The notes under the pieces were generated by a model. It saw only the letters and a program-made list of their open reading frames with translations. It was not told the DNA's origin and did no database searches. From Ruegeria arenilitoris (GTDB lineage Bacteria; Pseudomonadota; Alphaproteobacteria; Rhodobacterales; Rhodobacteraceae): a stretch of DNA of 64,000 bases. The stretch spans positions 1 through 64,000 of the forward strand of contig NZ_WPZQ01000004.1 of assembly GCF_013030265.1 (NCBI RefSeq), read 5' to 3'. This document shows positions 35,863 through 45,276 of the stretch, piece after piece (the stretch's first letter is position 1; every line of letters starts with the position of its first letter). Made by a program: the position numbers and the translations under genes.

Positions 35863-36323
35863 GTGGAGCGCAAAGATCATTAGCGCTTATATCTCTCTCA
35901 TGCGCTTTAGGGGTTTTAGCGTTCTCGGCGAATAGTGAAGCGATCGAGCAAATTACGTTCACATACTCTTTGGACGACAAGGATACCGGTCCTGTGTTGC
36001 AGATCACGAACAATTCCAAGTGTTCAGTGAACTATTACTCTGTCCGATACGAGTGGTACTATGTCGACTATCCTGAGAAGCCGGGCTTTTCAGCTTCCGG
36101 AAGTCTACTGGGCGAGGCAATTCGACCAGGAGAAGCTTTAGACGTTCATCTAAGGAGGGATAGCGCTACTGAATCCGAGATTGATAGCGAAGCAAAACTG
36201 TCACATGCGGTCTTCACTAAGGTTTCAGTGAAAGATTTGTCGAAGGTCTCGCGCAGAATCTCTGGTGAATGGGAGTTCGCAGAAAACACAGCTACTTTGA
36301 ACGTGGAGAAATGCTGGTCATGA
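35859..36323 (+). CDS. Secreted protein of unknown function inserted between nuoB and nuoC
   Basis: 154 residues; hydrophobic export signal ([22 protein letters not shown]). The mature part looks beta-rich: [27 protein letters not shown]-type strands and [15 protein letters not shown], resembling an immunoglobulin-like small domain. Two cysteines (in SKCSV and at the C-terminal KCWS) could form a disulfide. Not recognised as a complex I subunit. It overlaps nuoB and nuoC by 4 bp each (ATGA at both ends). It looks more AT-rich than its neighbours and has many codons unlike them, suggesting a late insertion. Confidence 0.65.
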   Translation: MSGAQRSLALISLSCALGVLAFSANSEAIEQITFTYSLDDKDTGPVLQITNNSKCSVNYYSVRYEWYYVDYPEKPGFSASGSLLGEAIRPGEALDVHLRRDSATESEIDSEAKLSHAVFTKVSVKDLSKVSRRISGEWEFAENTATLNVEKCWS

Positions 36324-36925
36324 GCGAAGCACTCAAAGAACTTGGCGCGCAGCTGGAATTGAAACGAGCCGATTGCGTTCTTTCATGGGACGTCACCCAC
36401 GGAGAACTCAACGTTGATGTGGCGCCTTCGAACCTGGTTGAGTTCGTCGAGTATCTGAAGGCTGACCGTACGTGCCAGTTTTCAACCCTCGTGGACATCA
36501 CCGGTGTCGACTATCCCGAGCGCCCAAAGCGGTTCGATGTCGTCTATCACTTCCTGTCGATGTACCAAAACCAGCGGATTCGACTACGCGTATCTATCCG
36601 CGAAGAAGACATGCTGCCATCGATTGTTGAGGTTCACCCGTCGGCCAACTGGTTCGAACGCGAAGTGTATGACATGTTCGGTATCCTGTTCTCGGGGCAT
36701 CCGGATCTTCGGCGTATCCTGACGGACTATGGTTTCCGCGGTTATCCTTTGCGCAAGGACTTCCCGACAACCGGCTATACCGAGGTTCGCTATGACGAAG
36801 CGCAGAAGCGTGTGGTTTATGAACCCGTATCGCTGGTGCAGGAATACCGTCAGTTCGATTTCATGAGCCCTTGGGAAGGTGCGAACTACATTTTACCAGG
36901 GGATGAGAAGCAGGAGACCGAGTAA
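36320..36925 (+). CDS. nuoC: NADH-quinone oxidoreductase subunit C
   Basis: 201 residues; the 30-kDa peripheral-arm subunit, separate from NuoD (no nuoCD fusion). Landmarks: [24 protein letters not shown] and the signature [15 protein letters not shown], then [22 protein letters not shown]-like [13 protein letters not shown]. The start overlaps the previous stop (ATGA). Confidence 0.96.
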   Translation: MSEALKELGAQLELKRADCVLSWDVTHGELNVDVAPSNLVEFVEYLKADRTCQFSTLVDITGVDYPERPKRFDVVYHFLSMYQNQRIRLRVSIREEDMLPSIVEVHPSANWFEREVYDMFGILFSGHPDLRRILTDYGFRGYPLRKDFPTTGYTEVRYDEAQKRVVYEPVSLVQEYRQFDFMSPWEGANYILPGDEKQETE

Positions 36926-37098
36926 TGGGTGGAATCTGGTGGCTGATCCTGTCTGCGCTGACCATCATTCCGATGGTGAAGATTTTGCCTTTCTTTGGGA
37001 TCAACAAATACTGGTGTCTGCTCTGTTTGGTTCCCTTTGGCACGATCGCGTTGCTGTGGTGGGTCGGGCTTAAGCTACAAGAGTTGGAGCGCCGCTGA
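36925..37098 (+). CDS. 57-residue membrane protein between nuoC and nuoD
   Basis: Two hydrophobic helices, WWLILSALTIIPMVKIL and LLCLVPFGTIALLWWVGL, joined by PFFGINKYWC and ending in a charged QELERR tail. Its ATG shares one base with the nuoC stop (TAATG). No family recognised. Exact coupling to both sides and an intact frame argue that it is translated. Confidence 0.6.
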   Translation: MGGIWWLILSALTIIPMVKILPFFGINKYWCLLCLVPFGTIALLWWVGLKLQELERR

Positions 37099-37099
37099 G

Positions 37100-37228
37100 A
37101 TGCTGATGCTGGGGGAACTGATCGTAATTGGCGCACTGGGCGTGCTTTTGGCTGGGGCGGCAGCTAAGGTTGCTGAGGCCGAAAAGGTTCGCGTGCGGGC
37201 CGAAGCAAAAAAGAAGCGGGGGCGTTGA
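37100..37228 (+). CDS. 42-residue membrane-anchored peptide before nuoD
   Basis: One hydrophobic helix ([19 protein letters not shown]) is followed by a strongly charged tail ([20 protein letters not shown]). It starts 1 nt after the 57-residue gene, and its TGA shares a base with the nuoD ATG (TGATG). Short unidentified frames at this place are also known from the nuo operon of Rhodobacter capsulatus. Function unknown. Confidence 0.5.
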   Translation: MLMLGELIVIGALGVLLAGAAAKVAEAEKVRVRAEAKKKRGR

Positions 37229-38451
37229 TGGACGGCTCAAGATACGATGACGGCAGCACGGATGCGCTGAGCGGAGAACAGAAGATCCGCAATTTTAACA
37301 TTAACTTCGGCCCGCAACACCCTGCGGCGCACGGAGTTCTGCGTCTTGTGCTTGAGCTGGACGGTGAGATCGTCGAACGCTGCGATCCGCATATCGGTCT
37401 GCTGCACCGTGGCACCGAAAAGCTGATGGAAAGCCGGACGTATCTGCAGAATCTGCCGTATTTCGACCGTCTGGATTACGTGGCGCCGATGAATCAGGAA
37501 CATGCCTGGTGTCTGGCCATCGAAAAGCTTACGGGCGTGGAAGTGCCCCGGCGCGCCTCGCTGATCCGGGTTCTGTATTCCGAGATCGGCCGTATTCTGA
37601 ACCACCTGCTGAACGTGACCACGCAGGCAATGGACGTTGGTGCGCTGACCCCACCTCTTTGGGGCTTTGAAGAGCGTGAAAAGCTGATGGTGTTCTATGA
37701 GCGTGCATGTGGTGCCCGCCTGCACGCAGCTTACTTCCGCCCCGGTGGCGTGCATCAGGACCTGCCGCCGGAATTGCTGGACGATATCGAAGCATGGAGC
37801 CACGAGTTCCCCGCTGTGATGGATGACATTGACGGACTGCTGACCGAAAACCGCATCTTCAAACAGCGCAACGCCGATATCGGCGTCGTGACCGAGGATG
37901 ACATTCAGAAATACGGTTTCTCGGGCGTCATGGTTCGCGGTTCGGGCTTGGCATGGGACCTGCGCCGTGCGCAGCCCTATGAATGCTATGATGAGTTCGA
38001 GTTCCAGATTCCCGTCGGGAAGAACGGCGACTGCTACGACCGCTACCTTGTCCGCATGGAAGAGATGCGGCAGTCGTTACTGATCATCCGTCAGGCCATC
38101 GCCAAAATCCGCGAGTGCCCCGGAGATGTTCTGGCGCGCGGCAAGATCACCCCGCCGAAACGCTCGGACATGAAAACCTCGATGGAGAGCCTAATCCATC
38201 ACTTCAAGCTTTATACCGAAGGCTTCCACGTCCCCGCGGGCGAAGTCTACGCCGCAGTAGAAGCACCCAAGGGCGAGTTCGGCGTTTATCTGGTCGCCGA
38301 CGGCACCAACAAACCCTACCGCGCAAAACTGCGCGCGCCGGGGTTCCTGCATCTGCAAGCCATGGATCACGTTGCGGGGGGGCATCAACTGGCGGATGTG
38401 GCCGCGATCATTGGGACGATGGATGTGGTGTTTGGGGAGATTGATCGGTGA
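37228..38451 (+). CDS. nuoD: NADH-quinone oxidoreductase subunit D
   Basis: 407 residues; the 49-kDa subunit that forms the quinone pocket with NuoB, related to hydrogenase large subunits. Landmarks: [20 protein letters not shown] (quinone-site His), [45 protein letters not shown] and the C-terminal [30 protein letters not shown] at 37228. Its stop overlaps the next gene's GTG (GTGA). Confidence 0.96.
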   Translation: MDGSRYDDGSTDALSGEQKIRNFNINFGPQHPAAHGVLRLVLELDGEIVERCDPHIGLLHRGTEKLMESRTYLQNLPYFDRLDYVAPMNQEHAWCLAIEKLTGVEVPRRASLIRVLYSEIGRILNHLLNVTTQAMDVGALTPPLWGFEEREKLMVFYERACGARLHAAYFRPGGVHQDLPPELLDDIEAWSHEFPAVMDDIDGLLTENRIFKQRNADIGVVTEDDIQKYGFSGVMVRGSGLAWDLRRAQPYECYDEFEFQIPVGKNGDCYDRYLVRMEEMRQSLLIIRQAIAKIRECPGDVLARGKITPPKRSDMKTSMESLIHHFKLYTEGFHVPAGEVYAAVEAPKGEFGVYLVADGTNKPYRAKLRAPGFLHLQAMDHVAGGHQLADVAAIIGTMDVVFGEIDR

Positions 38452-38822
38452 GACCATTTCTAATTTCAGTCGCCTTCATATTCGCGGCCAACGCCAGCTT
38501 CGCTCAAAACGGTTGGGTGTTGTCAACAGACGGGAGTTCGGGGGACGTTTCGGAAGGCGCGATTTACATTCAAGAACTCTTGGACGGCTATACGGACGAA
38601 GGTTCTGCCGCGCTCTATGATACAAACTCACCAGAAGCAAAAATTGAGTTCTGTAAAAGTCGACTGAGCTATGCAGAACGCTCACTTGCTCAGGCACTGT
38701 CGGACTTTGAGTATTCCGTCAGCATTTCTGTCAAAGGCGCTGCTCCCCACAATCTGGGCACCGAATGCACACTAAATTCAACTCGTAAAGCTGAAATCAA
38801 ACTCGAAGGGCCGACTGAATAA
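38448..38822 (+). CDS. Secreted protein of unknown function inserted between nuoD and nuoE
   Basis: 124 residues; GTG start with GGGGAG about 8 nt upstream. Signal peptide [17 protein letters not shown]. The mature part is acidic and polar with two cysteines (FCKSR and TECTLN), probably a disulfide-linked periplasmic domain. No family recognised. Overlaps the nuoD stop by 4 bp and the nuoE ATG by 1 bp, the same seamless fit as the insert between nuoB and nuoC. Base composition appears lower in GC than its neighbours. Confidence 0.6.
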   Translation: MRPFLISVAFIFAANASFAQNGWVLSTDGSSGDVSEGAIYIQELLDGYTDEGSAALYDTNSPEAKIEFCKSRLSYAERSLAQALSDFEYSVSISVKGAAPHNLGTECTLNSTRKAEIKLEGPTE

Positions 38823-39940
38823 TGCTCCGCCGTCTTCACCCCAAACAACCTGAAAGCTTTGCCTTTACCGCTGCCAATCAGCAATGGGCCGAAGCGCAGA
38901 TCACCAAGTATCCCGAAGGCCGTCAGGCCAGCGCGGTGATCCCTCTGCTGTGGCGCGCGCAGGAGCAAGAAGGCTGGCTGAGCCGTCCGGCGATTGAATC
39001 CGTCGCCGACATGCTGGGCATGGCCTATATTCGTGTGCTTGAGGTTGCGTCTTTCTACTTTATGTTCCAGCTGCAACCGGTTGGTTCGGTGGCACATATT
39101 CAGGTCTGCGGCACGACCTCCTGCATGATTTGCGGGGCAGAGGATCTGATCGCGGTCTGCAAGGAAAAGATCGCGTCCAAACCGCATGAACTGTCCGCTG
39201 ATGGCAAGCTGAGCTGGGAAGAAGTTGAATGTCTGGGCTCCTGCACCAACGCACCGATGGCACAGATCGGTAAGGACTATTACGAGGACCTGACTGCCGA
39301 GAGTTTTGGTAAAATCCTCGATGATCTGACATCTGGGAAGGTTCCGGTTCCGGGGCCGCAAAACGGTCGATATGCAGCGGAGCCACTGAAAGGTCTGACC
39401 AGCCTTGTTGAACATGACGCCGGCAAACCACGTTATAATGCAAGCGTAGAGCTGGCGGCTGATCTGCACGACACGGTCAAGCGCATCGACGGAACCGAAG
39501 TACCGATCCTGACCCCTTGGCTGGATAAAGATGGTAAACAAGCTGGTGCGAGTGCTGCTGCAGAACCTCCGAAAGCGCCAGAAGCTCCGAAGCCTGCGGT
39601 AAAACAGGCCGAAGAGGCAAAGAAAGCCAAATCTGAAGCCAAGGTCGAGGAAGATGCGCCCGAACTGTTGTCAGGGGCGCGGGATGGCAAGCCTGATGAC
39701 CTCAAGCTGCTGAAAGGTGTCGGGCCAAAGCTGGAACAGACACTCAACGAGTTGGGTTTCTACCACTTTGATCAAGTTGCTGCCTGGACACCGTTGCAGG
39801 TGGCTTGGGTCGATGCGCGCCTGAAGTTCAAGGGTCGTATTGAGCGTGACGGCTGGATTGAACAAGCGGCCAAACTGGCGGCAGGTGAAGAAACCGAGTT
39901 CGCCAAGCGCGCTAAGGAAGACGGTACCTACGACGAGTAG
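38822..39940 (+). CDS. nuoE: NADH-quinone oxidoreductase subunit E with long C-terminal extension
   Basis: 372 residues, roughly twice a minimal NuoE. Residues 1-170 are the thioredoxin-like [2Fe-2S] domain (N1a): [14 protein letters not shown] and [10 protein letters not shown] provide the four Cys. An Ala/Lys/Glu/Pro-rich linker (about 235-280) leads to a helix-hairpin-helix-like C-terminal domain ([20 protein letters not shown]...[18 protein letters not shown]). This tail is seen in alphaproteobacterial NuoE, but its function in complex I is not known to me. Confidence 0.93.
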   Translation: MLRRLHPKQPESFAFTAANQQWAEAQITKYPEGRQASAVIPLLWRAQEQEGWLSRPAIESVADMLGMAYIRVLEVASFYFMFQLQPVGSVAHIQVCGTTSCMICGAEDLIAVCKEKIASKPHELSADGKLSWEEVECLGSCTNAPMAQIGKDYYEDLTAESFGKILDDLTSGKVPVPGPQNGRYAAEPLKGLTSLVEHDAGKPRYNASVELAADLHDTVKRIDGTEVPILTPWLDKDGKQAGASAAAEPPKAPEAPKPAVKQAEEAKKAKSEAKVEEDAPELLSGARDGKPDDLKLLKGVGPKLEQTLNELGFYHFDQVAAWTPLQVAWVDARLKFKGRIERDGWIEQAAKLAAGEETEFAKRAKEDGTYDE

Positions 39941-39982
39941 GTCAAACAGGAATGAGTACGCCTGAAGGGGCACACAGACGAG

Positions 39983-40210
39983 ATGGACCAAGACAAAGAA
40001 CAGGCCATGGCCCGAAAAGGGCGCCATATCGGAGTGGTGATTGCCGTCACCATGTTGGCTTGGCTTGCGATGTCATTGTTCATCGGCCCTGCACTGGGAC
40101 TGCCGGGGCGATATGCGCTGCTGTTCGATTTCGCCGCTCTGGGTGGTTTCGTTTACGCGGGCGTCAACATTTTTCAACTCTGGCGCATGCGTCAGGATAG
40201 CCAAAGGTAA
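39983..40210 (+). CDS. DUF5337-type small membrane protein
   Basis: 75 residues: charged N-terminus ([17 protein letters not shown]), helix [18 protein letters not shown], then [32 protein letters not shown]. It matches my recollection of the DUF5337 family, found next to nuo genes in Rhodobacterales. Sits between nuoE and nuoF, 8 bp before nuoF. Two membrane helices are likely. Conservation of its place suggests a complex I-related role, unproven. Confidence 0.72.
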   Translation: MDQDKEQAMARKGRHIGVVIAVTMLAWLAMSLFIGPALGLPGRYALLFDFAALGGFVYAGVNIFQLWRMRQDSQR

Positions 40211-40217
40211 GCTAACG

Positions 40218-41516
40218 ATGCTGAAGGATCAGGACCGGATCTTTACCAACATCTACGGGATGCATGAGCGTACGCTGAAAGGCGCGCAAGCCCGGGGGCA
40301 TTGGGACGGCACGGCTGGCCTGATCGGCAACGGGCGTGATTGGATTATCCAGACGATGAAGGACTCGGGACTGCGTGGTCGCGGAGGCGCGGGCTTCCCC
40401 ACCGGTCTGAAATGGTCGTTCATGCCCAAAGAAAGCGATGGCCGTCCAGCTTATCTGGTTGTGAATGCTGACGAATCCGAACCTGGAACCTGCAAAGACC
40501 GCGAGATCATGCGCCATGATCCACATACTCTGATCGAAGGCTGCCTGATCGCTTCCTTCGCGATGAATGCGCATACCTGCTATATCTATCTGCGCGGCGA
40601 GTACATCCGCGAGCGCGAGGCACTGCAGGCTGCGATCGACGAAGCTTATGACGCGGGTCTTTTGGGTAAGAACGCCGCTGGATCGGGCTGGGATTTCGAC
40701 CTGTTCCTGCATCACGGCGCAGGGGCTTACATCTGCGGTGAGGAAACCGCGTTGATTGAAAGCCTTGAGGGCAAAAAGGGTATGCCGAGGATGAAACCTC
40801 CGTTCCCGGCTGGTGCGGGGCTTTATGGCTGTCCGACCACTGTGAACAACGTCGAATCCATTGCGGTTGTACCGACCATCCTGCGCCGGGGCGCCGACTG
40901 GTTTGCGGGCTTTGGTCGTCAGAACAACGCGGGCACCAAGCTGTTTGCCATCTCAGGCCACGTGAATAACCCGTGCGTGGTGGAAGAGGCGATGTCGATC
41001 CCGTTCGAGCAACTGATCGAAACTCATTGCGGCGGCATTCGTGGTGGTTGGGACAATCTGCTGGCTGTGATCCCCGGAGGCTCGTCAGTGCCATGTGTGC
41101 GTGGCGAAGACATGCGAGACGCGATCATGGATTTCGACCATCTGCGCAATGACTTGGGGTCGGGTCTTGGAACGGCGGCGGTGATCGTCATGGACAAGTC
41201 CACCGACATTATCAAAGCGATCTGGCGGCTGTCGAAATTCTACAAACACGAAAGCTGCGGCCAGTGTACGCCTTGCCGTGAAGGTACGGGTTGGATGATG
41301 CGCGTGATGGACCGCCTGGTGCGCGGTGAGGCCGAACTTGAAGAGATCGACATGTTGTTCGATGTGACCAAGCAGGTCGAAGGCCACACAATCTGTGCCT
41401 TGGGCGATGCTGCGGCCTGGCCGATCCAGGGCCTGATCCGCAATTTCCGGGAAGAGATCGAGGACCGCATCAAGGCTCAGAAATCGGGCCGCATGGGTGC
41501 GATGGCAGCGGAATAA
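40218..41516 (+). CDS. nuoF: NADH-quinone oxidoreductase subunit F
   Basis: 432 residues; the 51-kDa NADH- and FMN-binding subunit with cluster N3. Landmarks: [20 protein letters not shown] (FMN/NADH), [40 protein letters not shown], and the [4Fe-4S] motif [12 protein letters not shown] with the distal Cys in [13 protein letters not shown]. Starts 8 bp after the DUF5337 gene. Confidence 0.96.
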   Translation: MLKDQDRIFTNIYGMHERTLKGAQARGHWDGTAGLIGNGRDWIIQTMKDSGLRGRGGAGFPTGLKWSFMPKESDGRPAYLVVNADESEPGTCKDREIMRHDPHTLIEGCLIASFAMNAHTCYIYLRGEYIREREALQAAIDEAYDAGLLGKNAAGSGWDFDLFLHHGAGAYICGEETALIESLEGKKGMPRMKPPFPAGAGLYGCPTTVNNVESIAVVPTILRRGADWFAGFGRQNNAGTKLFAISGHVNNPCVVEEAMSIPFEQLIETHCGGIRGGWDNLLAVIPGGSSVPCVRGEDMRDAIMDFDHLRNDLGSGLGTAAVIVMDKSTDIIKAIWRLSKFYKHESCGQCTPCREGTGWMMRVMDRLVRGEAELEEIDMLFDVTKQVEGHTICALGDAAAWPIQGLIRNFREEIEDRIKAQKSGRMGAMAAE

Positions 41517-41517
41517 G

Positions 41518-41796
41518 ATGACAGTTGTTTCAGCATACCTAGCTGTTTTGGGTCTAGGCCTGATTGTTTTTGCTCTGGCGACATTGCTGAGAGCGAACGG
41601 GGCCAACCGACTCGTAGCGATTTGCGTGAGCATCAGCCCTTTGGTTATCGGGTATGCACTGTCGTTTCTGTCCGTCGGCCTCGGTTATGGAGGATCGTTG
41701 TACGCTCCGATTTTTGGCACAATGATCGCGGTTATCGGATCCATGGTGACTTGGCAGGCTCAAAAAGCCGCAAGGAGATTGTCGGATGCCAACTAA
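41518..41796 (+). CDS. Small multispanning membrane protein after nuoF
   Basis: 92 residues with three hydrophobic helices: VVSAYLAVLGLGLIVFALATLL, LVAICVSISPLVIGYALSFL and APIFGTMIAVIGSMVTW, then a basic tail. Starts 1 nt after the nuoF stop codon. No family recognised. It may be another guest gene: the sequence looks less GC-rich than nuoF. Confidence 0.55.
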   Translation: MTVVSAYLAVLGLGLIVFALATLLRANGANRLVAICVSISPLVIGYALSFLSVGLGYGGSLYAPIFGTMIAVIGSMVTWQAQKAARRLSDAN

Positions 41797-41847
41797 GCGT
41801 TTTCACCAGACTGAAGTACTTTGCAGATTTAACGCAGAGGTGAGTTA

Positions 41848-42264
41848 ATGGAAGTCTATGCTGAGTATTCCCACGCAATCGCCTCGCTGGTGATTTTTAC
41901 CCTGATCGTGTTGTTTCTGTCGCCTTTCTCGGCACTTGCAAAGGCCAGCAAAGGTCTGGCTCCAGGTGCGACGCCTGATCAGGACTATTCGGAAAAGGCT
42001 TATCGCCTAAACCGCGCTTATCTTAACGGAACTGAAACCCTGCCAGCGTTTCTGACCGTCACTGTGGCCGCGATTTTGCTGGGGGCTAGCCCGTTCTGGG
42101 TGAACCTGCTTGCTTCTATAGCGTTGGTTGCACGAGTAGTGATGTTGATCGTCCATATACGTGGGGTCGGCAAACCGCACAGCGGGCTACGATCTGTTCT
42201 CTATGTCATTGGATGGGCTTGCATGATGGTGTTGGGGGTGATGGCACTGGTGGCCTCGTTTTGA
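41848..42264 (+). CDS. MAPEG-family membrane protein
   Basis: 138 residues with four predicted helices. The MAPEG pattern is visible: KAYRLNRAYLNGTETLPAFLTVTVAA (R-x-x-R-A-x-x-N-x-x-E), the glutathione/eicosanoid-type signature loop. Family members include glutathione-dependent transferases, but most bacterial ones are uncharacterised. It lies within the nuo operon between nuoF and nuoG with no known link to complex I. Confidence 0.75.
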   Translation: MEVYAEYSHAIASLVIFTLIVLFLSPFSALAKASKGLAPGATPDQDYSEKAYRLNRAYLNGTETLPAFLTVTVAAILLGASPFWVNLLASIALVARVVMLIVHIRGVGKPHSGLRSVLYVIGWACMMVLGVMALVASF

Positions 42265-42340
42265 ATTGGGACAGAATACGTTGTAACACCGGTCGGACAA
42301 AACGACTGACTGTTACTAAAGGGTATCTGGGGATACGGAA

Positions 42341-42688
42341 ATGAATAAAAATACTCTTGTTATTGGGGTGTTAGTGGCGACAACGCTGGTCGCTTCGTGC
42401 GGCAAATCGAAGAGCGAACGGGTTCTGTTCGATGGGCAGGCCTTCCGCGCCAAAGCCAGCTATGTAGATAAGAAAGTCTCGCGCGCCGATTTTACTGTCA
42501 CGATCAACGGCGTTTCGGCGTCTCTGGATGGAGCGCGTGAGGCGGGGCGGTATGAGGGCACCCGGTTCTGCATTCAGAACTTTGGCACGTCCAAAATCGT
42601 GTGGAAAGTGGGGCCGGAGACTGAACCCCAGAACCTGCGTATCGACAATGACAAGCTGACATTTGCAGGTACCTGCCAAAGACCATGA
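42341..42688 (+). CDS. Putative lipoprotein within the nuo operon
   Basis: 115 residues; lipobox VASC in the N-terminal segment MNKNTLVIGVLVATTLVASC (Cys20). The body is beta-rich (FRAKASYVDKKVSRADFTVTINGVS, broken by turns) with a possible disulfide between FCIQN and GTCQRP. No named family recognised. It is separated from the MAPEG gene by 76 bp and followed by a spacer with a hairpin. Envelope location inferred. Confidence 0.6.
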   Translation: MNKNTLVIGVLVATTLVASCGKSKSERVLFDGQAFRAKASYVDKKVSRADFTVTINGVSASLDGAREAGRYEGTRFCIQNFGTSKIVWKVGPETEPQNLRIDNDKLTFAGTCQRP

Positions 42689-42751
42689 GCAAAGTTATTG
42701 CATATCAGCGCATGGCCTCGGTGTCGTTATTGCATAGCAATGCCTCGGTGC

Positions 42752-42776
42752 TTCGTCTTGGGAGACCCAAGACGAA
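42752..42776 (+). promoter_or_regulatory. Hairpin abutting the ribosome site of the DUF5333 gene
   Basis: Perfect 11-bp stem (ttcgtcttggg with cccaagacgaa) with loop AGA. The Shine-Dalgarno AGGA starts on the next base (42777). It could modulate translation or mark an RNA processing site. There is no T-tract, so termination is unlikely. An approximate direct repeat (gcctcggtg) lies just upstream. Confidence 0.55.
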
Positions 42777-42786
42777 AGGAAATACC

Positions 42787-43191
42787 ATGTCTTTTGTGAA
42801 AACGATTGCTCTCGCCACTCTGATGGCGGTACCGGTTGCGGCCGAAGCGAAACCCCCTTTGCGCGATGTCAAAGAGATCGACAATGAACTCTATTACATC
42901 GCGATCGCAAATGAGATTTCCGAGTACTGCCCATCAATCAGCGGGCGCAGGATGAAAGCAATCGGTGTGATCTGGGGACTGAAATCCAAAGCCAACAAGC
43001 TGGGATACTCGGATAAGGAAATCCGGGCTTATGTGGATTCGGATGCTGAAAAGACGCGTATGCGTTCCATGGGCGAGGCGTATCTGGCGCAGCATGGTGT
43101 GACCTACGAGAATCCCGAAACCTTCTGTACTTTGGGACGCGCGGAAATCGAAAGAAACAGCGCCATTGGCGTTTATTTGAGGGCGAACTAG
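42787..43191 (+). CDS. DUF5333-type secreted protein
   Basis: 134 residues from ATG 42787, with AAAGGA 7 nt upstream. Signal peptide (TIALATLMAVPVAAEA). The mature part PPLRDVKEIDNELYYIAIANEI, CPSISGRRMKAIGVI, LGYSDKEIRAYVDS and FCTLGRAEIERNSAIG fits the DUF5333 family that I associate with this nuo location in Rhodobacterales. Two Cys probably form a disulfide. A longer in-frame start at 42685 has no matching leader. Role unknown. Confidence 0.7.
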   Translation: MSFVKTIALATLMAVPVAAEAKPPLRDVKEIDNELYYIAIANEISEYCPSISGRRMKAIGVIWGLKSKANKLGYSDKEIRAYVDSDAEKTRMRSMGEAYLAQHGVTYENPETFCTLGRAEIERNSAIGVYLRAN

Positions 43192-43194
43192 ACC

Positions 43195-45216
43195 ATGTCT
43201 GACCTCCGCAAGATCAATATCGACGGGCAGGAAATCGAAGTCGACGGCGCAATGACCCTGATCCAGGCCTGTGAACAGGCCGGGGTTGAAGTGCCGCGCT
43301 TTTGCTACCACGAACGCCTGTCGATTGCCGGTAACTGCCGGATGTGTCTGGTGGAGGTCGTTGGCGGCCCGCCCAAGCCTGCAGCGTCTTGCGCGATGCA
43401 GGTGCGTGATTTGCGTCCGGGGCCTGAGGGGCAGGCGCCCGTGGTCAAGACAAACTCTCCCATGGTCAAAAAGGCTCGTGAGGGTGTGATGGAGTTTCTG
43501 CTCATCAACCACCCGCTCGACTGTCCGATCTGCGATCAAGGGGGCGAATGCGACCTGCAGGATCAGGCCATGGCTTATGGTGTGTCGGGGTCGCGTTTCA
43601 AAGAAGCAAAGCGCGCGGTTGATGATCTGGATTTAGGACCGCTTGTTGGCACCGCGATGACCCGCTGCATCAGTTGTACCCGCTGTGTACGGTTCACGAC
43701 CGAGGTGGCCGGGATCACGCAGATGGGTCAGACCGGGCGTGGAGAAGATGCTGAGATCACCTCGTATCTCAACGAGACGCTGCAATCGAATTTGCAGGGC
43801 AATATCATTGATCTGTGTCCAGTTGGCGCACTGACGTCGAAACCCTATGCCTTCACTGCACGTCCGTGGGAGCTGACAAAAACCGAATCCATCGATGTGA
43901 TGGATGCTTTGGGCTCGAATATCCGTGTAGATACCAAGGGTCGTGAAGTGATGCGCTTTCTGCCGCGCAACCACGACGGCGTGAATGAAGAGTGGATCAG
44001 CGATAAAACCCGTTTTGTCTGGGATGGTTTGCGGCGTCAGCGGTTGGACCGTCCTTACGTGCGAGAGAACGGCAAGTTGCGCCCGGCCACTTGGCCCGAA
44101 GCGTTGAACAAAGCAGCTGACGCACTAAAAGGGGCTGAGAAGCCTGCGGGGATTGTTGGTGATCTGGCTCCGGTCGAAGCTATCTTTGCGCTGAAACAGA
44201 TGATCGAAGGGCAGGGTGGCGTAGTTGAATGCCGCACTGACGGAGCTAAACTGCCCGCAAGCAACCGGGGCGCCTATGCCGGCACCGCCGCCATCGAAGA
44301 CATAGATACTGCTGAGCGTATCCTGTTGATCGGGACCAACCCGAGAGATGAGGCACCGGTTCTGAACGCACGCATCCGCAAAGCATGGGCCCATGGTGCT
44401 GACATTGCTTTGGTCGGTCCGGCTGTCGATCTGACCTACAATTACCATCATGTTGGCGATGACCGCGCTGCCCTGCAGAAAGTGGTCGACATGGGCGGTG
44501 ATGACGAGATCAAGGGAAAACCCTCGCTGGTCGTTGTGGGGCAAGGTGCATTGCAAGAAGCTGATGGGGCAGCTGTTCTGGCAGCTGCGCAAACCATCGC
44601 TACAAATACAGAAAGCGGCCTGATCGTTCTGCATACAGCCGCTGCTCGGGTTGGTGCGATGGATGTTGATGCCACCAATGCAGGTGGTATGGAGGCGATC
44701 AGCGCTGCGGATGTGATCTATAATCTGGGCGCGGACGAAGTCGAAATCGGCGAAGGTGCCTTTGTGATCTATCAGGGCAGCCATGGTGATCGCGGTGCGC
44801 ACCGCGCTGATGTAATCCTGCCTGCTGCTGCCTACACGGAGGAGAACGGTCTTTTCGTGAACACCGAAGGGCGTCCGCAGCTGGCTATGCGCGCTGGGTT
44901 CGCACCGGGTGAGGCCAAGGAAAACTGGGCTATCCTGCGGGCCTTGTCCGCCGAACTGGGGGCGACATTGCCCTTCGACTCGCTGGCGCAGCTGCGTAGC
45001 GCTCTGATCGAGGCCGTGCCCCATTTGGCGCGTATCGACGAAGTGATCGAGAACGAGGTGCAACCGCTCGAGGCCGGATCACTGGGCAACGCAACGTTCC
45101 GAAATGCGATCAAAGACTTCTATCTGACCAACCCGATAGCACGCGCCTCTCAATTGATGGCAGAACTATCGGCGCAAGCTCAGGCACTTAAAACCGACAG
45201 GATCGCAGCAGAATGA
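43195..45216 (+). CDS. nuoG: NADH-quinone oxidoreductase subunit G
   Basis: 673 residues; the 75-kDa subunit. N-terminal [2Fe-2S] N1b: [15 protein letters not shown] with the fourth Cys in PAASC. N5 is in [19 protein letters not shown] (His plus Cys), and N4 is in [10 protein letters not shown] with the later C in IDLCPVGAL. The C-terminal molybdopterin-like domain is of the short, cofactor-free alphaproteobacterial/mitochondrial type. Start ATG 43195, 3 nt after the DUF5333 gene. Confidence 0.96.
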   Translation: MSDLRKINIDGQEIEVDGAMTLIQACEQAGVEVPRFCYHERLSIAGNCRMCLVEVVGGPPKPAASCAMQVRDLRPGPEGQAPVVKTNSPMVKKAREGVMEFLLINHPLDCPICDQGGECDLQDQAMAYGVSGSRFKEAKRAVDDLDLGPLVGTAMTRCISCTRCVRFTTEVAGITQMGQTGRGEDAEITSYLNETLQSNLQGNIIDLCPVGALTSKPYAFTARPWELTKTESIDVMDALGSNIRVDTKGREVMRFLPRNHDGVNEEWISDKTRFVWDGLRRQRLDRPYVRENGKLRPATWPEALNKAADALKGAEKPAGIVGDLAPVEAIFALKQMIEGQGGVVECRTDGAKLPASNRGAYAGTAAIEDIDTAERILLIGTNPRDEAPVLNARIRKAWAHGADIALVGPAVDLTYNYHHVGDDRAALQKVVDMGGDDEIKGKPSLVVVGQGALQEADGAAVLAAAQTIATNTESGLIVLHTAAARVGAMDVDATNAGGMEAISAADVIYNLGADEVEIGEGAFVIYQGSHGDRGAHRADVILPAAAYTEENGLFVNTEGRPQLAMRAGFAPGEAKENWAILRALSAELGATLPFDSLAQLRSALIEAVPHLARIDEVIENEVQPLEAGSLGNATFRNAIKDFYLTNPIARASQLMAELSAQAQALKTDRIAAE

Positions 45217-45276
45217 TGCGACCCGTTTCAATATCGCGCGCCCGCGCAATCCCGACGACCCACGGTGTGAGGACCA

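Noticed and set aside
42340-43195. Possibility that the lipoprotein and DUF5333 frames form one gene through the long upstream start at 42685
   Set aside because: The stretch before 42787 matches no family. A signal peptide and a proper ribosome site begin at 42787.
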